This document shows, one piece after another, positions 1 to 9,877 of a stretch of DNA of 64,000 nucleotides (its first letter is position 1; each line of letters starts with the position of its first letter). The translations under genes and the position numbers were made by a program. Origin of the DNA: JAPPLG01 sp965199935 (GTDB lineage: Bacteria > Bdellovibrionota > Bdellovibrionia > Bdellovibrionales > UBA1609); assembly GCA_965199935.1 (NCBI GenBank), contig CBDATD010000002.1, forward strand, positions 384,948 through 448,947. The letters run 5' to 3'. Below the pieces are notes generated by a model. That model saw only the letters and a list, made by a program, of their open reading frames with translations. It was not told the origin of the DNA and ran no database searches.

Positions 1-660
1 TAAAACGGTGGTTGTTTTTTCAGTTGTCACCGCAGAAGCGTGCCGGGCGATAGCGCGGGCTAAAACATTCCTTGATTTGAGTTCACTCTCCTGCTTTAAC
101 TGGTCTTCAATTTTCTTCAGCTTGGGGGCAATACTGACTCTGACGTCCTCTTCAATCATTTTCATCAGCTCTTTTTTAGCCTCCTCTTGAGACAACCGAG
201 AGGCATTTTCCAATAAAGACTTCAGTTGATTCAACTGGCTTTCTTTCTGTTTTTGAAGGTTTTCAATCTGCGCCTTTCTTTCCTTCAATTTAGATTTTTC
301 CAATGCCAATTCCTGCTCCCTCTCTTCTAAACTCCCCTTTTGTTTTAAAAATTCATGCTCTTGTTTAGTCTGTCTCATTTGAAGCTTTTCACTTTCAGCA
401 TACAGTTTTTTTGCCGTTTCAGCCTGTTCTTCCTCCAATTGTTTTTTCATCTTGATAAGATGATCCTGCGCCTTTATTTCTGCTTTCTTCTCAATACGAT
501 GAGCTTCCGACTGCGCTTTATTTAAAATACGAGAAGTCTCTTTTTCTAATTTTTTCTCGCGTTTTTTATTGGACAAAAATTGGTAAATCAGAAAAACACC
601 GCTTCCGACAAATCCCCCTGTAAATAAAGCAACCAATAAGGCTAAAGAGGTGTAATCCAT
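1..660 (-). CDS. rny: Ribonuclease Y, N-terminal part (cut by window edge)
   Basis: RNase Y is an inner-membrane-tethered endoribonuclease that initiates mRNA decay. The ATG is at 660 and the frame stays open to the left edge, giving 220 visible residues. One hydrophobic anchor (about residues 4-28, containing LALLVALFTGGFVG) is followed by about 150 residues of charged coiled coil rich in K, E and Q. The segment ARAIARHASAVTTEKTT near residue 200 resembles the stretch just before the KH domain in this family. The KH and HD domains would lie outside the window. A GGAGTG ribosome-binding site lies inside the end of the upstream cyclo-ligase gene, whose stop codon touches this start, so translational coupling is likely. 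Identification rests on architecture, since the catalytic domain is not visible. Confidence 0.85.
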   Translation of the reverse strand, partial: MDYTSLALLVALFTGGFVGSGVFLIYQFLSNKKREKKLEKETSRILNKAQSEAHRIEKKAEIKAQDHLIKMKKQLEEEQAETAKKLYAESEKLQMRQTKQEHEFLKQKGSLEEREQELALEKSKLKERKAQIENLQKQKESQLNQLKSLLENASRLSQEEAKKELMKMIEEDVRVSIAPKLKKIEDQLKQESELKSRNVLARAIARHASAVTTEKTTTVL

Positions 661-1185
661 CTAAACACTCCTTCTGTATTTATCAAAAAAACAAGAAGAA
701 AAAAGAAAAAATTTTTCATTCACACAAGCATCCATACGCACATCATGCGCCTCTTCCGGCAGTTCTGACGAACTGATTTGAACACTCCATGAAATCCCAA
801 TTTTTAACGCTTTATCATTTTGAGACAAAACCCTGTCATAAAAACCTGAACCCCGCCCCAGCCGCCTGCATTGGTGGTCAAAAGCCAGACCGGGAACCAA
901 GAATAAGTCAATGTCATCCACAGGGTGAACAGAGCTATGAGGAGATTTAAAAAAAAACTGACCGCTTTGAGGATACAGCCACTTGATGTGAGAATGCTTT
1001 TTAACAAATTCAGAAACCGGCACCTCATCCTTGAAAGGGTGATAAACAGCCGCATTTCGAACATTTGACCAATCCAAAGCCTTCAGAAAACCCTGTACCT
1101 TATCAGATAATATTTGAATTTTATTATTGAACACAAAGCTGCTGCAATGATTTTTAAAACATTTTCTAAGTTTTTCTTTTTTCAA
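661..1185 (-). CDS. 5-formyltetrahydrofolate cyclo-ligase family protein
   Basis: This enzyme converts 5-formyl-THF to 5,10-methenyl-THF using ATP, in cytosolic folate one-carbon metabolism. The product is 174 residues, slightly short for the family. The diagnostic glycine-rich substrate and nucleotide loop is present as RGSGFYDRVL (about residue 111), after the LVPGLAFD segment. The basic N-terminus (MKKEKLRKCFKN) fits the family's KxxLR start. The gene lies between zapA and rny on the same strand. In many proteobacteria the zapA-6S RNA-cyclo-ligase order is conserved, but here only 50 bp separate zapA from this gene, too little for 6S RNA. Its stop codon abuts the rny start. Confidence 0.88.
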   Translation of the reverse strand: MKKEKLRKCFKNHCSSFVFNNKIQILSDKVQGFLKALDWSNVRNAAVYHPFKDEVPVSEFVKKHSHIKWLYPQSGQFFFKSPHSSVHPVDDIDLFLVPGLAFDHQCRRLGRGSGFYDRVLSQNDKALKIGISWSVQISSSELPEEAHDVRMDACVNEKFFLFSSCFFDKYRRSV

Positions 1186-1235
1186 AGTCAGACCCCTCTC
1201 TGTATTTCTTAAAAAAGTCTTAGAAACCCTTGTAT

Positions 1236-1538
1236 CTAAGCTTTTTGTGCAGACTTCAACAGAGCAGAGATCGATTGGAGTTTGGACTCTAGATGATTTA
1301 TTTCCTGAAGTGTTTGCTCTTTGAAAGCAAAATGATCTTCAGCAAGATTAAGGCAAGATAAAATCAAAGCTTTTTGCATAGAAATGTTCTTATTGTTTTT
1401 TAAGGATTCCTGCACTCTCTTTTCAACAGTTTGGATCAACCGCTCGACTTTATCTGTTTTTTGGCTGGCCTTTAGCCTGAGAGAGTATCCCCCAATTTGA
1501 ACATCGTATATTTTTGATGAATGAGGTTCCAAAGCCAT
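1236..1538 (-). CDS. zapA: Cell division protein ZapA
   Basis: ZapA is a small cytosolic protein that bundles FtsZ filaments at the division ring. The 100-residue product has the family's two parts: an N-terminal beta-rich head (YDVQIGGYSLRLKAS, about residues 11-25) and a C-terminal coiled coil that mediates dimer and tetramer formation (about 65-100, ending in LESKLQSISALLKSAQKA). Length is typical. It lies 50 bp upstream of the cyclo-ligase gene on the same strand, an arrangement seen widely in Proteobacteria, which supports the call. Confidence 0.85.
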   Translation of the reverse strand: MALEPHSSKIYDVQIGGYSLRLKASQKTDKVERLIQTVEKRVQESLKNNKNISMQKALILSCLNLAEDHFAFKEQTLQEINHLESKLQSISALLKSAQKA

Positions 1539-1636
1539 GATCTAAAATTCCATTGAAGTCTCACTACAAAATAAAAGTAATTATTGAAATGGTCAATCTA
1601 AAGTATGATTATTTTTGATAAAAAATGCGTGAAAAA

Positions 1637-3322
1637 TCAATTTTCCGAAGAGTTCACAAAAGCCAGGTATTGAAAAGAGCCTCCTTCTACAGGCAGGTTT
1701 AATTTCCCTGAATTTTCGTAAATTGTTCTGTACATAAACTGATAGATAGAGGAATCAGAGTCTTTTCTTTTTTTGAGAGTGTAAACCAGTAAAGTATTCT
1801 CTCCTTGAGCTTGTGAATTTTGGCTTAATGTGTCATCTTTATCAACAGACAAAGTTGAATAAAGTGGCATTTTTGCCTGCCTCAAAGAGTAACAACTGCC
1901 GTTTTCTCCTTTAACAGGAACTAAAAACGTGTCGTAAGCAGACTGTTCTTTAACGGGAGCAAAAGGACTGATGTGCCTTACAATTTTCTCGTAATCGCTC
2001 AACCCCTCAGATTTTCGATCTAAATTGTAAGGGTTTCTAACAGCCAAAGGATCTTGGGCCCAATAAACCAAAACTTCAATGCCGTCTAAAATTCCATCTC
2101 CATCAGAATCTGGATTTTCCACACTCAAGGGAGAAAAATCACTTTCAATAGAGTTGATGTACTGCTCTTCACAGTAAGTGAGCAAATCACGATCCTGATC
2201 TTCTCGATTGGAGCAGGACGGCAGTGATTTCTGTGTAGTGTATTCCATCCAGTGGAAATAATCCCCATAGCCGTCATTGAAGCTAAATCGATCGTCAGGC
2301 TCAAAGCCGTCTATTTTTATCTCATCCCGATCGCAAAGCCCATCCATATCAGAATCCATCCCTATGTAGCCGTCTAAACAGAAACCAGCGTTTAAATTAT
2401 ACACAATAAAAGAATTTGTATCCCACTGCTGATTCAAATCCAAAGCCCAGTCTGAATTTTCATTTTGATCCACATACTGACCCTGCCCTTCTTCTGAAAT
2501 TTTTTTAACCCTTCGGACATCATCTGTTTCACGCGGTGAAGGAGCAGAACCCTGGTTGAAAGCCGGCTGAGGGTAGAAAAAAAATCCAGTAGAGAGAAAG
2601 GCCCATAGATGCAAAGCCGCGCCGGCCCCCTGCCCCAGCCTGGTTGTCAGACCCGGCCCCCTATTGCTGTAATCGCCATAATACATGGAATGAATATACA
2701 CCCGCTCAAAAGCCGTTGTTATTTCTTCAATCCCATTGATAAAACTTTTTTGACCGCTTTCATCAACAGAAAGACTGCCGTCAGACATAAATACGATATG
2801 ATAATCAACTACCTTTTGTTGAGTGATATGTGTATCAAAATCAATAGCTTCTCTGATTTCACGCAAGACCTCCATCAGCAGTTTTGAATAATTGCCCCTC
2901 CCTTTATCTTTTCTGGAAAATATTTTTTCCAAAGAGTTTGAAATAACTTCGGAGTCAGAAGTAAAAGCGGGAATATCAGTCAAAACTCCATCCTGCTGTA
3001 AATTCACTGCGCTAAACACCTCATTTGAAAATGAGATCATTCCATAAGACACATCGTTTTGTTTGTTTTGATCCATAAACCTCTTAATGCTTTTTTTTCG
3101 TATTATTTTGTCAGGGTCAGATTTTGTATTACTGGCTGTTTGATCAATGACAAACAGCACCTTGCTCTCGTAAAAATTCTGAGAGTCCTCAGAGCAAAAA
3201 AGAGGGGCCGAATCTGTAATCTCGTATGGAATATCCATGACACTGGAGGACAAAACCCCCTCAACAGGCTGGCAGGCTGAAAAACAGTACACGGCCATAA
3301 TCAAAATTGTAAGATTTCTCAT
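1637..3322 (-). CDS. Lipoprotein with von Willebrand A domain and calcium-binding repeats
   Basis: A 561-residue exported lipoprotein. The N-terminus is a short signal peptide ending in a lipobox (CFSAC, Cys about 16). From about residue 53 a von Willebrand factor A fold begins: VLFVIDQTASN gives a MIDAS-like D-x-T-x-S motif, and FMSDGSL near residue 178 supplies a later MIDAS-type element. The middle carries acidic repeats of thrombospondin type 3 style (DSDMDGLCDRDE, then NPDSDGDGILDGIE) expected to bind calcium. No enzyme motif is visible, so a surface adhesive or structural role is inferred. It diverges from the subtilisin-like lipoprotein gene across a 129-bp region that must hold both promoters. 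Confidence 0.78.
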   Translation of the reverse strand: MRNLTILIMAVYCFSACQPVEGVLSSSVMDIPYEITDSAPLFCSEDSQNFYESKVLFVIDQTASNTKSDPDKIIRKKSIKRFMDQNKQNDVSYGMISFSNEVFSAVNLQQDGVLTDIPAFTSDSEVISNSLEKIFSRKDKGRGNYSKLLMEVLREIREAIDFDTHITQQKVVDYHIVFMSDGSLSVDESGQKSFINGIEEITTAFERVYIHSMYYGDYSNRGPGLTTRLGQGAGAALHLWAFLSTGFFFYPQPAFNQGSAPSPRETDDVRRVKKISEEGQGQYVDQNENSDWALDLNQQWDTNSFIVYNLNAGFCLDGYIGMDSDMDGLCDRDEIKIDGFEPDDRFSFNDGYGDYFHWMEYTTQKSLPSCSNREDQDRDLLTYCEEQYINSIESDFSPLSVENPDSDGDGILDGIEVLVYWAQDPLAVRNPYNLDRKSEGLSDYEKIVRHISPFAPVKEQSAYDTFLVPVKGENGSCYSLRQAKMPLYSTLSVDKDDTLSQNSQAQGENTLLVYTLKKRKDSDSSIYQFMYRTIYENSGKLNLPVEGGSFQYLAFVNSSEN

Positions 3323-3451
3323 GCTGTTCTAAACGGATATTTAGTGCATAAGTCTTAAGACTTTTTTCTTAAGATGATAGTCTGTAATAAAATCTGGACT
3401 TAAGTATTATAATCCTCAACTTTTTGCCAAAACTTCCGATGATTGTAAGTA

Positions 3452-4738
3452 ATGGCTAAATATATTCTCTATCCCATCTTATTACTGAGTTCATCCTGCT
3501 CCCACTTCAGAGCAGATCGAGAAATCAACCAAAAACAACGCCGCTTGGAGCTGGGCAGCCCCCATGTTCTCTCAAAATCAGAACAGTTGGAGTGGCATTT
3601 GAATATTACAAAAACTCAAAAAGCCTGGCAAATTTCTAAAGGCAGTAAAGATATTATCGTTGCTATCATTGATACAGGGATAGACACATCCCATCCAGAT
3701 CTCAAAGACAATCTTTGGATCAATACGAAAGAGAAAGAAGGAAAAAAGGGGATAGACGATGATGGAAATGGTTTTGTGGATGATATTTATGGATGGAGCT
3801 TTGCGGACAACAGCAATATTGTAATGGATTATCACGGGCATGGAACCCATGTGGCCGGCATCATTGGAGGAAAAGGAAAAATTTGCAAACCAGGTGTGGC
3901 CCCGCGGGTCAGCCTCATGATTCTAAAGTATTACTCTCAGGGGGCTGATGGAGTGACTAATCTTAGAAATACAATTAATTCTATTCACTATGCTATTCAA
4001 AACGGCGCTCACATCATTAACTTTTCTGGAGGAGGCCCTCAGGCCAGCGAAGAAGAGAGAAAAGCTATTGAACTGGCCCTGGAAAAAAATATTTTACTAG
4101 TGGCGGCTGGAGGAAATGAAAAATCAAATATTGAGGAAAAACCTTACTACCCCGCCAGTTACGGACTCTCTAATATCTTTTCTGTAGGGGCTTCAGATCA
4201 ATCTGACAAACACTCTCATTTTTCAAATAGAGGAAAGAGGATTAAAGCCCATGCTCCCGGCACCAAAATTTACTCCACCCTGCCCGCCGGCCGCTGCGGC
4301 TTCTTAACGGGGACGTCTCAATCCACTCCCCTCTTTACAGGAGGGGCTGTTTTGGTCAAACATTATAAAAAACTGCTCAAGCCCTACGACATTATCAAAT
4401 ATTTGTCCAAAGCCTCAGATTTCAAATTTGCTCTCAAAAATAAAAGTGAAACCGGGGGAAGAGCAAATTTTTATAAAGCTTTAGGATCTGAAGATTCCAA
4501 TACAGCCATTGATGGAAGCACTGTAAAATACTCTGATGATATGATTGGACAGATTGCTGAAGAAGACAGTGAAAAATCTTCAAACTTCGCCCTCTTTAAA
4601 GATATTATGAAATTAAAAACACCGGCCAAAAAAGATGTCAGGTCCCCTTCTTCTGTTCACTGGCCTGAGTATCTGATCAGCCCCTCACATTGGACCCGTG
4701 TGTTTTTAGAAGAATTTCCTCAAAATCAGCTTGATTAA
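3452..4738 (+). CDS. Subtilisin-like (S8) serine protease, lipoprotein
   Basis: A 428-residue serine protease of the subtilase family, probably lipid-anchored: the signal peptide ends in the lipobox LLSSSC. The catalytic triad is visible: Asp in VAIIDTGIDTSHPD (about residue 75), His in YHGHGTHVAG (about 131), and Ser in LTGTSQSTP (about 288). The oxyanion Asn lies in LVAAGGNE (about 217). Between Asp and His lies a small acidic DDDGNGFVDD stretch, probably a calcium site. About 100 residues after the protease domain have no recognised fold. The ribosome-binding site before 3452 is weak. Substrate unknown. The gene is divergent from the VWA lipoprotein. Confidence 0.88.
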   Translation: MAKYILYPILLLSSSCSHFRADREINQKQRRLELGSPHVLSKSEQLEWHLNITKTQKAWQISKGSKDIIVAIIDTGIDTSHPDLKDNLWINTKEKEGKKGIDDDGNGFVDDIYGWSFADNSNIVMDYHGHGTHVAGIIGGKGKICKPGVAPRVSLMILKYYSQGADGVTNLRNTINSIHYAIQNGAHIINFSGGGPQASEEERKAIELALEKNILLVAAGGNEKSNIEEKPYYPASYGLSNIFSVGASDQSDKHSHFSNRGKRIKAHAPGTKIYSTLPAGRCGFLTGTSQSTPLFTGGAVLVKHYKKLLKPYDIIKYLSKASDFKFALKNKSETGGRANFYKALGSEDSNTAIDGSTVKYSDDMIGQIAEEDSEKSSNFALFKDIMKLKTPAKKDVRSPSSVHWPEYLISPSHWTRVFLEEFPQNQLD

Positions 4739-4778
4739 AAACCTCTGTTCTTATAAAACGGGCGGAAGAGGTTTCAAT

Positions 4779-4973
4779 ATGTCCACAGTGCCAAAGAGCA
4801 GGATCAGCCGGTCTAAAAGAGGGATGCGCCGATCTCATCTTGGAATTACAAAATACACTCTCAACACCTGCCCCAACTGCAAAGCAGGAGTGCTGCCTCA
4901 TAAACTCTGCCGATCCTGCGGATGGTATAAAGGGCGGCAGGTGGTTATCCCCCGATCGGAAAGCGCCTCATAA
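4779..4973 (+). CDS. rpmF: 50S ribosomal protein L32
   Basis: A structural protein of the large ribosomal subunit. With the start at 4779 the product is 64 residues, normal for L32, and begins with the family hallmark VPKSRISRSKRGMRRSH (normally VPKxKxSxSRRxxRRxH). A zinc ribbon follows: CPNCKAG then CRSCGWYKGR, with both C-x2-C pairs intact. The frame is open upstream of 4779, but the extra residues match nothing in L32 and overlap the protease gene, so the internal ATG is preferred. Unusually, neither a YceD (DUF177) gene upstream nor plsX downstream is present. Confidence 0.93.
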   Translation: MSTVPKSRISRSKRGMRRSHLGITKYTLNTCPNCKAGVLPHKLCRSCGWYKGRQVVIPRSESAS

Positions 4974-4987
4974 AGACGCGCTTTCAT
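4961..4987 (+). terminator. Weak hairpin after rpmF
   Basis: GAAAGCG at the end of rpmF can pair with CGCTTTC just after the stop codon, giving a 7-bp stem with a 13-nt loop followed by ATTTCC. The T-run is poor, so termination is uncertain and transcription may continue into the downstream TPR gene. Confidence 0.3.
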
Positions 4988-5018
4988 TTCCATCCCCTTT
5001 ATGTTAATTTAAAAGCAG

Positions 5019-6032
5019 ATGCAAACTGCTTTAGATAAGATTATTTCAAACTTAGCTCTTGAAGAAGGCTGTTCACTGAAAGAAATAGCCGGCCGCCTTG
5101 AAGACAATCAGCACTGCAGAGACTACTGTGCTTTTTTGTTTTCAGCCGGACTGGATCAAACTTTGTTCAAATATTTGATAAAGCGTCTTAATCAGGATTT
5201 ACTCCTCCCCTGGGCTTACCTATTTAGACTCATTGAAAAATATAAGCTCAATATTGACAGAGAGGAGGCTGCAAAATTGTTTTTACACCGTCAGGAAGAT
5301 CCTGCTTTACTCTCTAACAGCCGATGTTTGGACGCCCCTGAACTTCTGAATCTTCGCAGTCAATATTTAGAAAACCGATGGATGCAGGATCCTCAACTCA
5401 GCATCGAAAAAGAATTACAAATTGCCAGCTCCCAAAAATTATTAAAAAAAGAGGAAGAATTGATTCAAAGTTTGATTCAGCTCGATGAAAAAAACCCCTT
5501 CTTTCAACAGCGGAGGCGCAATTATCAATACGAGCAGGCCAAAGATGTTTTTGAAGAATATAAAAACACTTATCAAGACTCTCTGTATGCTCTTCGAAAT
5601 AAAACTTCACAGGAAGAAGAAAAAATTCTGCAAACACTTGTCAAAGGTTTGAACCGCCTGGCTGAAAAACATTCTTCAAAGCTGATCAACGATATGATTA
5701 TCATTCTTTATTCCACCGGCCATACCCGCCTGGCCGTAGATTTTTTGGAAACCCGCATAGACACAGATGAAAGAAAATGGATTTATATGGATTTGCTTTT
5801 GGAAGACAAGCAATTTCTTAAATGTTTAAACTTTGTAGAACACACATTCCTGCAGACCACCCCTAAATCGGAGGCGGCCTTTGCTTTGAATTATGCTAAA
5901 GCGCAGGCGTATCACGGCCTCAAAGAATATGATAAAGCTAAAACAATACTCAAAGATCTCATTTTACTCCGCCCTCAATACCGATCTGCCAAAACACTTC
6001 TATCCCAATGGCAGTCTGAGGAGGAGTTATGA
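5019..6032 (+). CDS. TPR-containing protein upstream of tamB
   Basis: A 337-residue protein with no signal peptide. The middle is charged and helical (about residues 120-200, many K, E and Q). The C-terminal third looks like tetratricopeptide repeats: AKAQAYHGLKEYDKAKTILK with the YDKA and LRPQYRSAKTLL helices typical of TPR pairs. Function unknown; a scaffold role is inferred. Its stop overlaps the tamB start in an ATGA, so the two are translationally coupled. TamA, the usual partner of TamB, is not adjacent, so this protein could be a lineage-specific helper of the same assembly module. Confidence 0.65.
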   Translation: MQTALDKIISNLALEEGCSLKEIAGRLEDNQHCRDYCAFLFSAGLDQTLFKYLIKRLNQDLLLPWAYLFRLIEKYKLNIDREEAAKLFLHRQEDPALLSNSRCLDAPELLNLRSQYLENRWMQDPQLSIEKELQIASSQKLLKKEEELIQSLIQLDEKNPFFQQRRRNYQYEQAKDVFEEYKNTYQDSLYALRNKTSQEEEKILQTLVKGLNRLAEKHSSKLINDMIIILYSTGHTRLAVDFLETRIDTDERKWIYMDLLLEDKQFLKCLNFVEHTFLQTTPKSEAAFALNYAKAQAYHGLKEYDKAKTILKDLILLRPQYRSAKTLLSQWQSEEEL

Positions 6033-9000
6033 AAAAATATCTCCTTTGGGTCTTATTTTTTGCAGCAGCCGCAGGAGTCTGGCGGTGGAATGTGTGGGTG
6101 AAAGGCTGGATGACTCAACATAGTTTAAGCCAAATTCAAGAAATTCAAAAAAGTGTTGTGTTTCAATGGGAGTCCATGACAGTTCACGGCTCTTCCCTTA
6201 AAGTTCATTTTAAAAATGTGCGAATCCAGCCGCTGAATGAAACAACAGCCTTCCAGCAGAGCATCACTCCTCAAAATTTAACAGTACAGATAGCTCCATG
6301 GGCTTCTTTGATGAATCAATCATTGAGAGTTAATATTACTGTTTCCAATTTTAAATACCAAACCTATTTATCTCAAGATTCTAATCAAAGTCTATTTGAA
6401 CTGTTTGAATTTCTTCCTCTCAATAAAGTTATATTAAAATCCACTCATCTCACTGTCACAGGCCCAAGACAAAATATCTCAGCGCCAAACACTTATATTC
6501 ATCTGCAAAAACAAAAAGATGCTTTATCTATGAAAATAAAATCCAATCCTTCGTTAAAAAAATCTTCTTTTTTCTTAAAAAGCCATTTGTCTTTGCAGAA
6601 AAATCAGATAAATATCATCGCTTTGCAAATCAATAACGATACATCTCAACTGTCTCTTTCAGGAAGAATAACCGGTAAAGAAAAAAACAAAGAATCATTT
6701 TTTGATGTGCAGTCTGAATTTTCTGCAAATGATTTGAACGTATGGCTGGAGGTGTGGAGAGATCCTCTTCCCGTTCAAGGTTTCTTCAATATAAAATCCC
6801 AGCTGAAATACTCAGATCAAAATGGATTCAACGGGCCTTTTGAATTTTTCTCAAAGCCATTAACATGGACTCCTTTTCATTTTTCTCAAATTAAAATAAA
6901 AGGAAAATTTGAGAACCGCTCTGTACAACTAGACATGGCTCACTTTGAAAAGGAAAAAGGTTTTACAAGTTACTTTGAAAACACACAAATTCATTTGGGC
7001 AAAAACAAAAAATTTAGATTTAAAAATTACTCCTCAATAGAAGATTTTCGTTCTGTGGAGCTTTTTTTTGGATGGAACAGCTTCGTGCGGTTCCAAGGAC
7101 ATTTGAAAGCCGATTGCGCCGGAGACTGGTCACAGCCTCAACTAAAATGCTCTATGCAGATGCCTATGCAGGAAATCTCTATGAAACCAGAGTCTTCCCC
7201 AAACAACCCTCCTATTTTTGAGCTGAAAAAAGCTCAAATAAACTCTGATTTTATGTGGACACCCGGCCAATCTGATCTAAAAGGAACCCTTGTTTTGGGG
7301 TCCTCTTTGGACTCCAGCATTGCTTTTGAAGGTTCTCTTAACAAAGACCGGGCCAAAATTTTATTTAACGGCCCAATAAACTTCGACCATATCCAGAGCA
7401 TTTATGGTTTTAATTTACAAGGATCCGCCTCTCAATGGGAAGGACAAATGGTATTATCGCGAAACGGAGTTTTTATTGATTCTTACCTGGATTCAAAAAA
7501 TCTATACTTTTCCAAATATTTATTTGGAAATGTAAGAACGGATTTACAGCTGACTCCTCAAGGACTCTACTTAAATAAAATTAAAGCAAAGTTGAGAAAA
7601 AGCCAATACACGGGGTTTGTGCATGTCTTGTTTGAGGAGGGAAAAGTTCAATCTCAAGCTCAATGGACTCCTTTATTTCTGGAAGATCTGTCTTTATCTG
7701 TAAAGGATGCAGCGCCTGCTCCTCTTTATTTTATAGGAAAAGGAAAAGCCAGCCTCTCTATGGACAGCCCTTTCAGACGTTTAAACTATAATGTGAACTC
7801 ACAATTCCAAAATGTAAAAATTTACGACGAATTTTTTAGAAAATTAACATTCAATATCTCTTCAAAAAAAGGATGGGTTCAAATCACCAAAGCCAGAGCA
7901 GAGAAAACAAAGAATTCATCTCTTCAAGCCGCCGGTTCTTTGACCCCGTCCAACTCCCTTAATGTAAAAGTGACAGGCTCCAACGTACCTGTAGAAAAAT
8001 CAGAAACTTTGAACCGCTGGCTGAAATTACCTGGGATATTGGATTTCCAATTAAATTTGAAAGGACTGCTGACAGATCCTGTGGGGGCGCTTTCCGGCGC
8101 CATAAGATCTCCAGATCAAAAAAAGACGGCCCAATTTACAGCTCAACTGACTCCCTCTCAAATAAAGGGAGAAGGAAATTTTTTTGAAAATAGTCTGTTG
8201 ATTCGTAAATTCAAATTTTCTCCACGCCGGCGGCGTATATCCTTCTCAGCCACAGCTAAAGATTGGAATTTTATTCAATTAACAAGAACAGAGTCTTCTG
8301 CGTTGGCCTCTTCCCGGCTCACAGGGTCCGCTTCCCTCCATTTTTCAAAGGATTTAAAAAAACCTTCGGGTTTCGTAGATATAAAGGATGTCAACATTCA
8401 ATATGGTTTCAATCAATCCAGTCATTCAGGCCCCATCTACGCAGAATTAAATAACGGCAGGTTCTCTTTTCAAAACACCCCTCTTGAGTGGAAGACCAAT
8501 GACCAAAAAATGATTTTAACAAAAATCAATGAAGACTACAGTCAAATCTCCGGCGTGATGGGAATGGAGATATTTAATCTTATTTTTCCAGAAATTAAAA
8601 ACATTGGAGGAAATTTAAAAGCAAATTTAAAAATAAGAAATGATCTGAATAACTTCTCTCCTGAAGGAGATATTCAGATAGAAAACGGCAGAATAGACAT
8701 AAACAGCTACATCAATCCATTTCAATCCATACGCATGAAAGGTGTTTTAAAATCTCAAGTGATGCAAATTAAACATTTGAAAGCCCTCACTCCTTTAGGA
8801 GGCAGTGTTACAGCTTCCGGGCTTATTGATTTTTCTGAACCTCAACTTCTTCCTTTAGATATGTCTGTACAGCTCAATGATAAAGCGGCTGTCTATATTT
8901 CTGATAAAATACACGGAACAGGCTACGGTTCTATTAAAATATATGGAGATCGAGCCCCTTATACTTTGTCAGGTGTTTTTAATGTGAGAACAGGAGCCTT

Positions 9001-9877
9001 TAAACAAGAGCTTGATTCTGCAGAAAACCAAAAAGAAATGACACTGTTGGAAGGAGGGAGCGCTTCAGTCTTTCCCTTTTATTGGGATCTAAGACTGCAA
9101 TTTGACAACCCTTTTCCTGTTGAGAATACATTATTCTCTTCTTTATTAACAGGATCCGTCCATCTTAATGGAAATTTTTTAAACCCCAGTGTCTCCGGTC
9201 AGATTAATTTTGTTCCCGGCGGTAAATTCCACATCAGAGATTATGATTTTGAGATTACATCCGGACGCTTAAGCTACAACTCACAATCCATCTATGAACC
9301 TCAACTGCAAATCATTGGCGTTTCTCAATTTGAGGAATCCACATACGAAGGTGAAAGGGAGTTTAGGAATCAATACAATATCACAGCAGATATTACTGGT
9401 ACTCCCAGTGATTTTCAATTCAAACTGAGCAGTCAACCGGCTCTCTCAGAATCTGATATTTTGTCCATGATGGCACTAGGAGCCCGCTCTATTGGAGACT
9501 CCTCTGGTTTCTCACCTGGTCAAATCGCTCAAAGCCAGGCCGCACGCTACTCCTATGCTCAAATTGGAGCTGTTTTGTTTCAAGATATTTTTGGCCGGGG
9601 ATTAAATAAATCCTTGGGCCTCCGTCTTTCTTTCAGTCCTTATATGAACATAAGCAAAAACCAGCCTTCAAACAAAATCGGCATTCACAAGCGGTGGTTT
9701 GAAAAAATGAACACCTCCTACATAGGATCTTTGGAAAGAGATTATGACAGTTTTAAAGTAGAGTATATGCTTTCTCCTGCTTTTTCTCTCTTAGGCATTT
9801 GGGAAAAGAAAGAAACTCTCTACCAAGACCAATCCAACACCTTGGGTGTAGAGCTTGAGTACAAATTAGATTTTTAA
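6029..9877 (+). CDS. tamB: TamB-like translocation/assembly module protein (DUF490)
   Basis: TamB-type proteins are long inner-membrane-anchored periplasmic proteins forming a hydrophobic beta-taco groove that bridges to the outer membrane and moves lipid or assists outer-membrane protein assembly. This 1,282-residue product has a single N-terminal anchor (KYLLWVLFFAAAAGVW), over 1,000 residues of amphipathic beta strands, and the conserved DUF490 C-terminus. In that part, SGRLSYNSQSIYEPQLQI, TADITGTPSDFQFKLSSQPALSESDILS and a final beta-barrel-like stretch are recognisable. Length is typical of the family. Start overlaps the TPR gene by ATGA. A TamA gene is not in the window. Confidence 0.9.
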   Translation: MKKYLLWVLFFAAAAGVWRWNVWVKGWMTQHSLSQIQEIQKSVVFQWESMTVHGSSLKVHFKNVRIQPLNETTAFQQSITPQNLTVQIAPWASLMNQSLRVNITVSNFKYQTYLSQDSNQSLFELFEFLPLNKVILKSTHLTVTGPRQNISAPNTYIHLQKQKDALSMKIKSNPSLKKSSFFLKSHLSLQKNQINIIALQINNDTSQLSLSGRITGKEKNKESFFDVQSEFSANDLNVWLEVWRDPLPVQGFFNIKSQLKYSDQNGFNGPFEFFSKPLTWTPFHFSQIKIKGKFENRSVQLDMAHFEKEKGFTSYFENTQIHLGKNKKFRFKNYSSIEDFRSVELFFGWNSFVRFQGHLKADCAGDWSQPQLKCSMQMPMQEISMKPESSPNNPPIFELKKAQINSDFMWTPGQSDLKGTLVLGSSLDSSIAFEGSLNKDRAKILFNGPINFDHIQSIYGFNLQGSASQWEGQMVLSRNGVFIDSYLDSKNLYFSKYLFGNVRTDLQLTPQGLYLNKIKAKLRKSQYTGFVHVLFEEGKVQSQAQWTPLFLEDLSLSVKDAAPAPLYFIGKGKASLSMDSPFRRLNYNVNSQFQNVKIYDEFFRKLTFNISSKKGWVQITKARAEKTKNSSLQAAGSLTPSNSLNVKVTGSNVPVEKSETLNRWLKLPGILDFQLNLKGLLTDPVGALSGAIRSPDQKKTAQFTAQLTPSQIKGEGNFFENSLLIRKFKFSPRRRRISFSATAKDWNFIQLTRTESSALASSRLTGSASLHFSKDLKKPSGFVDIKDVNIQYGFNQSSHSGPIYAELNNGRFSFQNTPLEWKTNDQKMILTKINEDYSQISGVMGMEIFNLIFPEIKNIGGNLKANLKIRNDLNNFSPEGDIQIENGRIDINSYINPFQSIRMKGVLKSQVMQIKHLKALTPLGGSVTASGLIDFSEPQLLPLDMSVQLNDKAAVYISDKIHGTGYGSIKIYGDRAPYTLSGVFNVRTGAFKQELDSAENQKEMTLLEGGSASVFPFYWDLRLQFDNPFPVENTLFSSLLTGSVHLNGNFLNPSVSGQINFVPGGKFHIRDYDFEITSGRLSYNSQSIYEPQLQIIGVSQFEESTYEGEREFRNQYNITADITGTPSDFQFKLSSQPALSESDILSMMALGARSIGDSSGFSPGQIAQSQAARYSYAQIGAVLFQDIFGRGLNKSLGLRLSFSPYMNISKNQPSNKIGIHKRWFEKMNTSYIGSLERDYDSFKVEYMLSPAFSLLGIWEKKETLYQDQSNTLGVELEYKLDF

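Noticed and set aside
1186..1235. 6S RNA between zapA and the cyclo-ligase
   Set aside because: The gap is only 50 bp, far too short.
4731..4778. Longer L32 start
   Set aside because: The added residues do not fit L32 and lie over the end of the protease gene.
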